From the NCBI GenBank assembly GCA_050789255.1, contig JBOZRQ010000053.1, forward strand, positions 1 to 64,000: 64,000 nucleotides of DNA. The letters run 5' to 3'. The stretch's first letter is position 1. Each line of letters opens with the position of its first letter. The translations under genes were made by a program, and so were the position numbers. This stretch comes from JBOZRQ01 sp050789255 (GTDB lineage Bacteria; Bacillota; Sulfobacillia; Symbiobacteriales; Symbiobacteriaceae). Below, one piece after another: positions 7,951-15,610 of the stretch. The notes under the pieces were generated by a model that saw only the letters and a program-made list of their open reading frames with translations, was not told the DNA's origin and did not search any database.

Positions 7951-10900
7951 CTAATTAGATGGGCGCCCTGCAGAACCCTGCGAAAGTGTTCGATCATAGT
8001 CGAAATGAATCAGCGGGAGGGTAAAACTAATGGTAGTCCCTTGCCCGACCACCGATGCGGCATGAATGGTTCCGCCCATGCGCTCGATCAACTGCCGGGC
8101 GATGGCGAGCCCCAGCCCGGTGCCGCTGCCCCGGCGAAGCGTGCGGGCGGGATCGGCCTTATAGAACCGCTCAAAGATATAGGGCAGGTGCTCTTCGGCG
8201 ATGCCCACGCCCGTATCCGCAACCCTAACCCGCACCATGTTCTCCTCCACCGCCGCCTCCAGATGGATCTCCCCGCCTGGCGGCGTGAAGCGGATGGCGT
8301 TATCCACCAGGTTGGTGATCACCTGTTCCGTACGGTCCGGATCGGCGTGCGCCATGATCCGGTCGCAGGTGACCCGCAGGCGGATGCCCCCCTCCGCGGC
8401 CCGGTGCCCGGCCCGGTCGGCCGCAGCCTGCAGAAGGTCGTCCAGCGCAATCGGCTCCGGGATCAGGTCCACGACACCGGTGTCGAGCCTTGTGAGGTCG
8501 ATCACGTCATAGGAGAGACGCCGCAGTCGTGCCATCTCCTCAAGAAGGGCCCGGAGGTAGCGCTGGCGCTCCACCTCCGGAATCACGCCGTCGACGATTG
8601 CCTCCAGCGTCGCGGAGATTGAGGCCAGCGGACCCCGCAGTTCGTGGGAAGCGTTGGCGACGAAGCTCTCCTGGAGCCGCCGGAACTTGAGCTGCTCGGT
8701 GATGTCCCGGATCACTGCCAGGGCGCCGAACCTGCCAAAGGCTGAGTAGACGGGTGAGAGATCCGCCTCCAGGTCCCGGCCGCCACAGGTGAATGTGACC
8801 TTCTCCGCCTCGTAGGCACCCGGGTCGGCTGTACGTTCCAGTTTGGCTGCGAGCAGCCCCGGCAGCAGGTCGGCCCACGGGCGGGCAGCGGTCTCCTCCT
8901 CCGGCACCCCCAGGAGTCGCCGGGCGGCCGGGTTGATGAACAGCAGGCGGCGGTTCTCATCCACCGCGATCACGCCCTCGGCCATGTTCTGCAGCAGGGA
9001 CTCCAGTTTCTGCCCCCGGCCCTGCTCCACCCGATCCCGTTCGATGGCGATGCTAGCCATGTAGGTGGCGGTCTCCACGACCTTCAGATCCTCTTCGGAT
9101 GGACGTTTGGGCTCGGGATAGAAGGTCGTGATGGTGCCAAGGGCTTCGCCATGCGCATTCAGGATTGGCCTGGACCACGCTGCGCGCAGACCGTGCGCCA
9201 GAACAATCTCACCGTACTCCCGCCACGTCGGGTCAGCGGCGATATCCTCGCAAATCACGATCTCCTTGCGGGCCACGGCCGGTCCGCTGACGCATACCCC
9301 GGGGAGAACAGACATCTGCTCAGCCGGTCTGTAGAAGCTCGGCGGCAGCGAGGGAGCGGCAGCCAGGCGGATATGCAGACCTGACTCTTCAACCAGGAAG
9401 ATCTCGCAAAACCCGCCGCCCACACGTTTTTCGGCGAAGCGGGCGACGGCGGTCAGGATATCGCCCAGAGGTTTGCCTACCGCCACCATCTCAAGGATTT
9501 CACGCTTCTCCGAGAGGAGCGCCTCACTGGCCCGGAGTAGCGCCTCGTTGGCCTTCTGCTCAGTGATATCGACAGCCGTCGCAACGATGTCAACAATCGT
9601 CCCATACTCGTCCCGCACGGGCACGGCCGATTGGAGTAGGGTCCTGCGCTGGCCGTCGAAGGTGTCGATTGCTGCCTCCTGATGCAGCCGCTCCTCTCCC
9701 TGCATGGCTCTGTACATCGATCTCTCCTCAAGGGAGAGTTCACGCCCAGTGACCGGATCGCGGACTGTGTAGGTCTGTTTCCACGCATCGGGTCCAACGA
9801 GGGGAGCGTCCTCGGTGCCCCACATCTTCTGCCCGGCTTCATTGACTTGATAGAGCCGTCCGTCGGGTCGGGCCAGAAAGACCCCGACAGGCAGCATCCG
9901 CAGCACAGTGCTGAGCCGGCGGTGTTCCGTCTCCCGCCGCTTGCTCTCTTCCTGAAGGCGCACTGCCATCTCCCGCAGGGTAGCAGAGACCAGGTCGACC
10001 TCATCGCCTTGCTGCTCTTGCTCGGTGGCGCGTAGGTCGTAGCGCTCCTGGCCGACTGCGGCGATCGCCTGCCGGAGCGCCGTCAGCCGACGATTCAGGC
10101 GAGAACTGAGCAGGGTGCCTGCCGCCACGGCGATGCCCGCAGTCACCAGGGTGCCCAGCAGGAGGGAGGCTGCGTGGTTCGCCGCCTTGCTGTAAGCGGC
10201 GGCGGCAGGCTGAGCAAGGATGATCTGAAACGGAAGGTCCGGGCGCCCGATGCGGGCCACCAGCCGTCTGCCTCCCGTGGGCGTGTTCTCTTCCAGGACC
10301 TCCAGGCTCTCGGCAGCGGTTGGGGGCAGGGCAGCCGATCTGTCGATGGTGATCGTCATCTGCTCCTTGGCGACATCTTCCTGAAAGCGTTCAGCCACTT
10401 GCTGCGGGGCGAGCGGGGCTCCCCCGTTCTCGGCCAGGAGGCGGTCGATGTTCCAATTCAGATTTTCCGCGGCTGTGCGCAGGGTCTCTAGTGCCCGGAG
10501 ATGCGCCTCCATCTGGACGTTGTAGACGGAGTACGCACCCAGACCGATGGTGGGAACCACCGCTACGCCAAGGGTGAGCGCCAGGATCTTCTTGCGGAGC
10601 CCCTGAGCCGTCACCTGCGATGGACGGCATAGGAAATACGCCTCCGCCGCCACCCCCACCAACATCGCCGTGTGCACAGCAAGGTCCAGCCAGGTGCGCT
10701 GCGAGAAGGTAAGCTTTAAGAACCAGACGATCGGAATGACCGTCGTGCCGAGGGCAGCCCAATCTGCCCCGGACCACCGACGCCTCAGCCAGGGTACGAC
10801 ACACATAAGTACGCCGGGCACGAGAAACATGGGGTCTACCCACCCCGGCAGTTGTGCGGCCGGACTGGTCGGCTGAAGGAGCCGATATCCGATCAGCACC

Positions 10901-11319
10901 CCGCCGTTGAGCAGCAGCAGGATCCCGTACATCATCCGAAAGAGCAGGGTTTCCCGCCTGGGAATCGCCAGGGCGAGCAGGTAGGTGAGCAGCACGACCA
11001 GGTACCCGATCGAGCCGAGAATCCCTATGGAGAACTGGTAGGCTACGACGATCACCAGGATACCGCCGGCGAAAAGGATGTGCCCGGCCATCCCCAGCCA
11101 GCCGCTCAGCCCGAGTTGCGCCAGCGTCAGGGCCTGTAGGATGAAGGCGCCCAGAAAAACGGCCCCCAGGGGCTGGAGCCAGTCGTATAAGTACCGGTGC
11201 TTGCCGCTCTGGAATTGGTAGGGCATGTATAGCATCATGAGGGCGAAGACCAGGGACAGTACGGCGCCCAGCCACATCACTGGGCGCCCCGTGCGGATCG
11301 GTCTTATCTCCTGAACCAA
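7951..11319 (-). CDS. large membrane sensor histidine kinase (HAMP, PAS, GAF, PAS, HisKA, HATPase)
   Basis: 1122 residues. The first 240 residues contain about eight hydrophobic helices, then a short extracytoplasmic stretch between two further helices (about 255-275 and 385-405), a HAMP linker (400-460), a PAS domain (465-575), a GAF domain (600-745), a second PAS domain (755-860), the phospho-acceptor region SFVANASHELRGPL (about 870-885) and an HATPase with TNLVDNAIRF, ADTGVGI and GSGTGLGLAI. Start TTG 11319 has AAGGAGG seven bases upstream. No response regulator is adjacent, so it is an orphan kinase. It precedes tldD by 32 bases; co-transcription with the protease is possible but unproven. 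The signal is unknown. Confidence 0.93.
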   Translation of the reverse strand: MVQEIRPIRTGRPVMWLGAVLSLVFALMMLYMPYQFQSGKHRYLYDWLQPLGAVFLGAFILQALTLAQLGLSGWLGMAGHILFAGGILVIVVAYQFSIGILGSIGYLVVLLTYLLALAIPRRETLLFRMMYGILLLLNGGVLIGYRLLQPTSPAAQLPGWVDPMFLVPGVLMCVVPWLRRRWSGADWAALGTTVIPIVWFLKLTFSQRTWLDLAVHTAMLVGVAAEAYFLCRPSQVTAQGLRKKILALTLGVAVVPTIGLGAYSVYNVQMEAHLRALETLRTAAENLNWNIDRLLAENGGAPLAPQQVAERFQEDVAKEQMTITIDRSAALPPTAAESLEVLEENTPTGGRRLVARIGRPDLPFQIILAQPAAAAYSKAANHAASLLLGTLVTAGIAVAAGTLLSSRLNRRLTALRQAIAAVGQERYDLRATEQEQQGDEVDLVSATLREMAVRLQEESKRRETEHRRLSTVLRMLPVGVFLARPDGRLYQVNEAGQKMWGTEDAPLVGPDAWKQTYTVRDPVTGRELSLEERSMYRAMQGEERLHQEAAIDTFDGQRRTLLQSAVPVRDEYGTIVDIVATAVDITEQKANEALLRASEALLSEKREILEMVAVGKPLGDILTAVARFAEKRVGGGFCEIFLVEESGLHIRLAAAPSLPPSFYRPAEQMSVLPGVCVSGPAVARKEIVICEDIAADPTWREYGEIVLAHGLRAAWSRPILNAHGEALGTITTFYPEPKRPSEEDLKVVETATYMASIAIERDRVEQGRGQKLESLLQNMAEGVIAVDENRRLLFINPAARRLLGVPEEETAARPWADLLPGLLAAKLERTADPGAYEAEKVTFTCGGRDLEADLSPVYSAFGRFGALAVIRDITEQLKFRRLQESFVANASHELRGPLASISATLEAIVDGVIPEVERQRYLRALLEEMARLRRLSYDVIDLTRLDTGVVDLIPEPIALDDLLQAAADRAGHRAAEGGIRLRVTCDRIMAHADPDRTEQVITNLVDNAIRFTPPGGEIHLEAAVEENMVRVRVADTGVGIAEEHLPYIFERFYKADPARTLRRGSGTGLGLAIARQLIERMGGTIHAASVVGQGTTISFTLPLIHFDYDRTLSQGSAGRPSN

Positions 11320-11425
11320 GCGACCGCCTCCTTCCGAGGTCTTTCCATAGCTGGCTGTGTACTAATTCGACTTTCCTAACAAAAACCTTCCAAAAGCCCG
11401 GAGAAGATCAAACGGGCAAGGAAAA

Positions 11426-11448
11426 AGCCCTGGGAAGGACCCAGGGCT
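11426..11448 (-). terminator. minus-strand terminator in the leader of the sensor kinase
   Basis: Perfect stem AGCCCTGGG / CCCAGGGCT with loop AAGGA. On the minus strand it ends in five T's (complement of 11422-11426), the classic intrinsic terminator shape. It lies about 105 bases before the kinase start and downstream of a structured region, so it could end a small RNA or act as an attenuator. Confidence 0.65.
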
Positions 11449-11523
11449 GTTTCAGGTCGCTGACAAACGGGTCATGGCGGCGAATGGTGCATTCAACATG
11501 CAAGGTGGTGCATAAGGGAAAGC

Positions 11524-11626
11524 CCGACGCATCCGTCGGCGACCTACAGAGCGGCGTCCGATGGAGACGTACCCGCGGAGGCGCCAACAGGACGTTGGCG
11601 CCGGCCCCGGCTCCATCGGGCGCCGC
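11524..11626. other. structured noncoding element (nested hairpins)
   Basis: Hairpin CCGACG-CATC-CGTCGG at 11524-11539 is followed by a nested structure: GCGGCG (11551-11556) pairs with CGCCGC (11621-11626), CGATGGAG (11559-11566) with CTCCATCG (11611-11618), and the inner perfect stem GGCGCCAAC (11580-11588) with GTTGGCGCC (11594-11602). No coding frame is credible. It sits upstream of a minus-strand terminator, so a transcript on the minus strand is the more likely reading. Confidence 0.5.
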
Positions 11627-11726
11627 GTCATGCTGGCTGCGGAGCCGATGGGGCGACGGCGCCCTTATGCGCCGGCTTGCATGCACACGCACCGTCTGCC
11701 GCCAAACCGGGGTTTGTCAGCACGCT

Positions 11727-11761
11727 GGCAACAGCCCTGGGAAGGACCCAGGGCTGTTGCC
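11727..11761. repeat. second copy of the AGCCCTGGG hairpin
   Basis: Fifteen-base-pair perfect stem GGCAACAGCCCTGGG / CCCAGGGCTGTTGCC with loop AAGGA. Its core of 23 bases is identical to the hairpin at 11426-11448, so the structured element at 11524-11626 is flanked by the same hairpin on both sides. This copy has no T-tract. Confidence 0.7.
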
Positions 11762-11848
11762 GATTCTGTTTGCCAACCCTCCAGCCGGGCGGGGAACCAG
11801 CGGGCCAACAGGGAGCGCCACGAAACCGCTCATCCCGGGTTTCATCGA

Positions 11849-11929
11849 GCGCTGATGCCTGAGCCTTTAGCGTTCAGTGGAAGAGCGCTGATCACTGAGC
11901 ACTGATCCTTGATCTTTGAGGGCTGAGCT
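11849..11929. repeat. low-complexity CTGA-rich stretch
   Basis: A run of imperfect short repeats built from GCGCTGAT, CACTGAGC, ACTGATCC, TTGATC and GGGCTGAGC. No gene or known signal recognised. It is the only sign of structure between the second hairpin and the terminator at 11961. Confidence 0.35.
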
Positions 11930-11960
11930 TTCACGGTTGTCGGCACACCCAGGTAAGATC

Positions 11961-11984
11961 AAAACGGGGATTGACCCACCCCGT
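11961..11984 (-). terminator. terminator after the 12035-12658 gene
   Basis: Stem ACGGGG / CCCCGT with a nine-base loop, and T's following on the minus strand, about 50 bases beyond the stop of the minus-strand gene. Confidence 0.55.
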
Positions 11985-12034
11985 TGCGGGTCCCTGGTTC
12001 GCTGGTTTTCGGAGGACTGGCAAGTGCGGTCCCG

Positions 12035-12658
12035 CTAGTCGGGGATGGTGATTTTGGTGAGGGTATTGCTTTCGGCCAGCACGAAGTCCACTTCGCTCTT
12101 GAAGCCCTCGATCTCGTCGTACAACTGGTCGATGACCGATTTGAGCTTCAGGGGATCGAGCAGCTTGGCCTCGTTCTGGGCCATGAAGGGCTTGGCGATG
12201 GCGTCATACTCCGAGTCCTTCGCCTTGGCATCCTTCCCGAAGTTGGCCTCCAGGAGCCGGTCCAGGCGGGCCCGGGTCTCGGTGTTCTTGTGCTCCATCT
12301 CGGCGACCGCCGCTGTGTACTGCATGCGCATCTGCCCGAGCAGAGCTTCCTCGTAGGCGATGCTGTTCTTGCGCTCGATCGCCTCGGCTACGGTCATGCG
12401 CTTGCCGGCGATCGTCACGTGGGTCGTGGCGTTTGAGACCACAATGGCGGCCTTGATGGCGTTGCGCCGCCGGGTCAGATCCCGGGCCGACTGCAGGCTT
12501 GCCTCTGCCTTGCGGACGAACTCCTCGTTGGTGGTGTACCCCCGCACGGTCTTGTCACCGACGACCACCCCGATGAATCCGGCCTCGTTGATGGTCTTGC
12601 GGATCCGGGCGTCCAGCAGCTTCAGTTCGGCCAGGCCCCGAGTGATCGTAAGTTCCAC
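12035..12658 (-). CDS. conserved hypothetical, helical, phage-type
   Basis: 207 residues, no signal peptide or membrane helix, rich in charged helices with coiled-coil-like stretches around 50-75 and 110-160 (QMRMQYTAAVAEMEHKNTET). It recalls proteins of unknown function found in Bacillota phage and prophage regions, but I cannot name the family. Start GTG 12658 has GGGAGG nine bases upstream, inside an inverted repeat. The gene points away from the repeat-filled spacer 12659-13277, opposite to the gene at 13278. A good TTGACA box (12704-12709, minus) lacks a clear partner -10. Confidence 0.7.
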   Translation of the reverse strand: MELTITRGLAELKLLDARIRKTINEAGFIGVVVGDKTVRGYTTNEEFVRKAEASLQSARDLTRRRNAIKAAIVVSNATTHVTIAGKRMTVAEAIERKNSIAYEEALLGQMRMQYTAAVAEMEHKNTETRARLDRLLEANFGKDAKAKDSEYDAIAKPFMAQNEAKLLDPLKLKSVIDQLYDEIEGFKSEVDFVLAESNTLTKITIPD

Positions 12659-12659
12659 G

Positions 12660-12689
12660 CCGTGAAACCTCCCGCTGTGTCTTTCACGG
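12660..12689 (-). promoter_or_regulatory. inverted repeat enclosing the ribosome site of the 12658 gene
   Basis: CCGTGAAA (12660-12667) and TTTCACGG (12682-12689) form an eight-base-pair stem whose loop contains the GGGAGG ribosome site. The start codon follows immediately. This could be an operator or an RNA hairpin that hides the ribosome site. Confidence 0.5.
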
Positions 12690-12761
12690 TGTAGACGTTA
12701 AAGTGTCAAGAGAGGTTCCCCATCACGCGCCCAGCTCCGCCCGAGTCGCCCTCCCGTTATC

Positions 12762-12875
12762 CTCGCGAAGACAGCCAAACTCCCCCAAAGTCGCCGTCTT
12801 TCACCCGAAGTCACCTCGCTGCGGATTTGAACAACCATTTGCTCCCGAAGTCGCCTCTTTCCACCTGAATTCACC
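12762..12875. repeat. iteron-like direct repeats with 20-bp period
   Basis: Copies resembling CACCCGAAGTCGCC start at 12762 (CTCGCGAAG), 12782 (CCCCCAAAGTCGCC), 12802 (CACCCGAAGTCACC), 12842 (CTCCCGAAGTCGCC) and 12862 (CACCTGAATTCACC). Spacing is exactly 20, 20, 40 and 20 bases; the row at 12822 is degenerate. CC dinucleotides recur at most 10-base steps. The array lies in the spacer between two divergent unknown genes. Confidence 0.75.
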
Positions 12876-13030
12876 GCTCCCGTTCCCATTCCGCCAACAC
12901 CCACCGAACTGCTGTGGAGTCTACCTGACCCGCAAACGGGCGCCCCATCTGGTCAGGGCCGGCGTCGCCTCATGTGTGAACCGGGAATGGCATTCCTTGA
13001 TCGAGTTCTTTCATTCTGTTGCCGAATGAT

Positions 13031-13100
13031 CCCGGCTTCACCCGAAAGCTCCCGGCTCGTCCCAACTGCTCCCGACATCTCCCAAAAACCCCCAGACCCT
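13031..13100. repeat. seven units of 10 bp, each beginning CCC
   Basis: CCC begins at 13031, 13041, 13051, 13061, 13071, 13081 and 13091, exactly one helical turn apart, with variable 7-base interiors. On the minus strand this reads G3N7 repeated seven times, the canonical pattern for intramolecular G-quadruplex formation. No transcribed gene covers it with confidence. Confidence 0.8.
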
Positions 13101-13201
13101 TTCGGGCAGTCCAGAGGCGCCTCGGTCGCTGACAGCACCGGTGGGTTCGAGAAAAAAGCACATTCCCGCCCAAATCCTTTGAATAACACCACTTCAATCC
13201 G

Positions 13202-13230
13202 TTGACTGTTAACTGTTTTGGGATTACAAT
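13202..13230 (+). promoter_or_regulatory. sigma-A promoter of the 13278 gene
   Basis: TTGACT (13202-13207), a 17-base spacer and TACAAT (13225-13230), in an AT-richer patch 48 bases before the start codon. Confidence 0.8.
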
Positions 13231-13277
13231 CCAAATAGTTCCAATTAAAGTTCCCTACTAACTGGAGGAACACGTAG

Positions 13278-13793
13278 ATGGATGAAAAGAAAGTGGTGTC
13301 CGAGGAGCAGGAACAACTCGATTTCGAGGCAGTTACGGAAACCTACAGTTCGTCATCCCAGTCCCGGCGGCGCAGTGCAGGGGCGGTCATCAGCAGGACC
13401 GGCTATGGGGAGACAAACACGAACGGCACGGTTGAGTTTCAAAAGCTTACGACCGCGCTGGGCCACAGGCTTGAGGAGCTCACTTCGGCAAAGTTTGGCG
13501 TGAACGTGGGTGCGCAACTAATCGCGATCTACATGGCCCAGGACGGGGAGCCCGGTGCCACCACGGTCAAGTGCAGCAAGGACAAGCGCACGATCTACTT
13601 CCACCTGGGGCCGATCTTCGATAAGTACCCCACGTTGCGGCCCTCCGGTGAGGTCGTCTGCGCTGTGAAGCTGCGCGAGGATCGGAAGGGCAAGCCCTGC
13701 ATCACCGTAAACCTCAAGGGCACTTCTGTTCGTAAGGGCCGGAACAGTTCCGAGTCGGGCAGCGGGGAAGCAGCACAAAAGAAGCAGGCATAA
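13278..13793 (+). CDS. hypothetical protein divergent from the 12658 gene
   Basis: 171 residues, soluble. The N-terminal 45 residues are acidic then Ser/Arg-rich and probably disordered (SSSSQSRRRSAGAV); a compact domain follows (about 50-155) with VNVGAQLIAIYMAQDG, TIYFHLGPIFDKYPTLRP and VVCAVKLREDRKGKPCITVNLKG. I do not recognise the family. It has a clear promoter, ribosome site GGAGG nine bases before ATG, and its own terminator, so it is a real single-gene unit. Being next to two phased repeat arrays, it is a candidate DNA-binding partner for them, which is inference only. Confidence 0.75.
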   Translation: MDEKKVVSEEQEQLDFEAVTETYSSSSQSRRRSAGAVISRTGYGETNTNGTVEFQKLTTALGHRLEELTSAKFGVNVGAQLIAIYMAQDGEPGATTVKCSKDKRTIYFHLGPIFDKYPTLRPSGEVVCAVKLREDRKGKPCITVNLKGTSVRKGRNSSESGSGEAAQKKQA

Positions 13794-13796
13794 CGA

Positions 13797-13824
13797 AAGG
13801 ACCGCCGATTCGCCGGCGGTCCTT
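13797..13824 (+). terminator. terminator of the 13278 gene
   Basis: Stem AAGGACCGCCG / CGGCGGTCCTT with loop ATTCGC, beginning four bases after the stop, followed by ACCTCTTGTCT. Confidence 0.75.
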
Positions 13825-13880
13825 ACCTCTTGTCTATGAACGGAGACTCGCTCCCCGGACCTAGGTGCGACGTTTCGGGG

Positions 13881-14018
13881 TCAGGCGGCGGGTGCAGGTG
13901 TCGGACGAGCCCGGTTACGGTCGCGCGGGATACAAAAGAAAGGGGGCCAAAGCCCGTCTCGCGCCAAGTTTGCAGCCCCTGGCGGGGCGGGGGCGTGCAA
14001 AAGTGATGCGGGGGAGGG
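13881..14018. repeat. tandem noncoding repeat, unit A (short)
   Basis: First of three related units, each starting TCAGGCGG. This 138-base copy lacks about 90 bases from the middle and is the most diverged. It keeps the hairpin arms TTTGCAGCCCC and GGGGGCGTGCAAA near its end. Confidence 0.8.
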
Positions 14019-14248
14019 TCAGGCGGTGGGTACAGCTGCCAAGCAAGCCCTGTGAGGGTCGCTCGGGAAACAAACCGTGGGGGCCCAAGGCCCCCTCGCT
14101 CCTGATTTGCATGGTACCCGGCTCCAAGGGCGTGCATAAGTGGATCGAGGAGGCCCGAAACCCCCGTTTCGGGCCTCTGGCTTATGCCTCGCTCCAAGTT
14201 TGCAGCCCCTGGCAGGGCGGGGGCGTGCAAAAGTGATGCTAGGGAGGG
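14019..14248. repeat. tandem noncoding repeat, unit B (full, 230 bp)
   Basis: Full unit. It contains two related halves: TTTGCATGG...GGGCGTGCATAAGTGGATC and TTTGCAGCCCC...GGGCGTGCAAAAGTGATGC. Between them is a perfect 12-bp hairpin at 14150-14177 (GAGGCCCGAAAC, loop CCCC, GTTTCGGGCCTC). All six frames carry open stretches with no common protein sense, so coding is unlikely. Confidence 0.85.
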
Positions 14249-14410
14249 TCAGGCGGTGGGTACAGATGCCAAGCGAGCCCTGTGAGGGTCGCTCGGGAAA
14301 CAAACCATGGGGGCCAAAGGCCCTCTCGCACCTGATTTGCATGGTGCCGGGCTCATAGGGCGTGCATAGGTGGAGCGAGGATGCCCGAAACCCCCTCTTC
14401 AGGCCTGTCC
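14249..14410. repeat. tandem noncoding repeat, unit C (truncated at 3' side)
   Basis: Very close to unit B from TCAGGCGGTGGGTACAG through GCGTGCATAGGTGGAGC, then fades near CAGGCCTGTCC, just before the stop of the CARDB protein gene at 14421. It lacks the second half-unit. Confidence 0.8.
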
Positions 14411-14420
14411 GGTCGTTTGC

Positions 14421-15599
14421 TCAGGGATTGGTCAGGGTGGAGCCGAAGCAGTCTTCCAAGGCGACGTTGGCCGGGCAGGATGCCGGGCGCTGCGGGCTGT
14501 CCGCACTAACCGTGACGGTTGTGGAAGCTGTGTTGTTGCCCTCGTTGTCCTCGGCGACCTGTCCCTGGGGATCGACTCTGGCGGTGATTGTCACCTGGGT
14601 CCCACCTGCGGGCGGGATCACGTAGCCGACGGTCGAGGCGGTTGCGGCGCCGTTGGCGAACTCAGCCAGAAGCGGGGTTTCTGTCCCTCCGACCTGGAGG
14701 TTGGCGACGGCTGAGACCGTGCTCGCGCAGCCGTTCCTGGTCACGCGGAGCGTTACCTCAAAGCCCGTGGCCTTCGGTGTGGCCGGAGGCTCGATCTGGA
14801 CGGCCAGGTCGCACGGCGGGGGCGGCGGTGTGGCTGGGGTCGGGGTTGTGGGTGTGGACGTCTGTGGTGTGGTCGGTTTCGGGGATGAGGACGTCGGGGT
14901 TGACTGAGAAGGGGTCGTCGTCTGGGTTGTTGTGGTAGTCTGGGTTGGGGTGGTGTTCGGCGAGACGGTCTGGGTCGGCGGCAAGCAGTCCGGCGGACAG
15001 ACCTTCGTGGTCGGGGTGGTCGTGGTTTTCTGCGTCGTGCTGCTGTTGGTGGTGGAGGTCGTTGTCGGGTTGACGGTAATCGAGCTTAAGCCGCCCCCGT
15101 TGCCGGCGCTGTAGGTCAGCGAGTAGGTGGAGTCCTGACCGAACGCATCCCGGGTCCAGGTGTCGGCGGGTCCGCCAGGATTGGGTGCGATGGTCGACCG
15201 ACCGAGTCCGGCGTCATTGGTGTAGTTGTTGGCGTATGTCAATACCTTACCGTTTGCGTCCAGAACAGGAACGCTAGGTTGCAGGGTCATAAATCCGGCA
15301 TTCGCTACCTCCTGGGGAGGGGGGGTCTGGGGAGGGAGCTTTTGAGTTAAACTCTGCTGATTTGCTTGACCCACAACACTGGCGGGAGGCACTAGTCGAT
15401 CGTTCGCGTTTCGAGTACCTTCTCCCTGCCAGACTACTTTGCCAGTCTGATCCTTCACAAGCAGATTATTCCCGCCTTTTGATGAGTCCCATTGGACCAA
15501 CATTCCATCTGCTGTGTAGTAGTCCGCGAAGGTGCGGGAATATCCAAAAACAAGGATGGCGACAATCAGTCCTATCAACCGCCAACGAAGTACTTTCAT
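14421..15599 (-). CDS. secreted CARDB-domain protein with Thr/Pro-rich linker
   Basis: 392 residues. N-terminal signal peptide (WRLIGLIVAILVFGYSRTFA), an unassigned N-terminal region with DGKxV-like repeats to about 165, a long Thr/Ser/Pro/Gln-rich low-complexity linker (about 175-265, with PTTTSTTNSSTTQ and CPPDCLPP), then a CARDB-type beta-sandwich (about 265-375) ending in EDNEGNNTASTTVTV. CARDB domains are cell-surface adhesion modules. ATG 15599 is preferred to GTG 15608 because AGGAG lies eight bases upstream. It follows the SLH protein gene by about 11 bases, so both surface proteins are co-expressed. Confidence 0.8.
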   Translation of the reverse strand: MKVLRWRLIGLIVAILVFGYSRTFADYYTADGMLVQWDSSKGGNNLLVKDQTGKVVWQGEGTRNANDRLVPPASVVGQANQQSLTQKLPPQTPPPQEVANAGFMTLQPSVPVLDANGKVLTYANNYTNDAGLGRSTIAPNPGGPADTWTRDAFGQDSTYSLTYSAGNGGGLSSITVNPTTTSTTNSSTTQKTTTTPTTKVCPPDCLPPTQTVSPNTTPTQTTTTTQTTTPSQSTPTSSSPKPTTPQTSTPTTPTPATPPPPPCDLAVQIEPPATPKATGFEVTLRVTRNGCASTVSAVANLQVGGTETPLLAEFANGAATASTVGYVIPPAGGTQVTITARVDPQGQVAEDNEGNNTASTTVTVSADSPQRPASCPANVALEDCFGSTLTNP

Positions 15600-15610
15600 C
15601 GTCTCCACTC

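Noticed and set aside
12953..13273. Minus-strand 106-codon ORF through the 10-bp array
   Set aside because: It covers the promoter of the 13278 gene, has no good ribosome site, and its repeats follow DNA periodicity of 10, not 3, which changes frame from unit to unit.
13823..14342. Several open frames on both strands in the tandem repeat array
   Set aside because: The repeat unit is read in different frames in each copy and none has a ribosome site, so they reflect GC-rich noncoding DNA.
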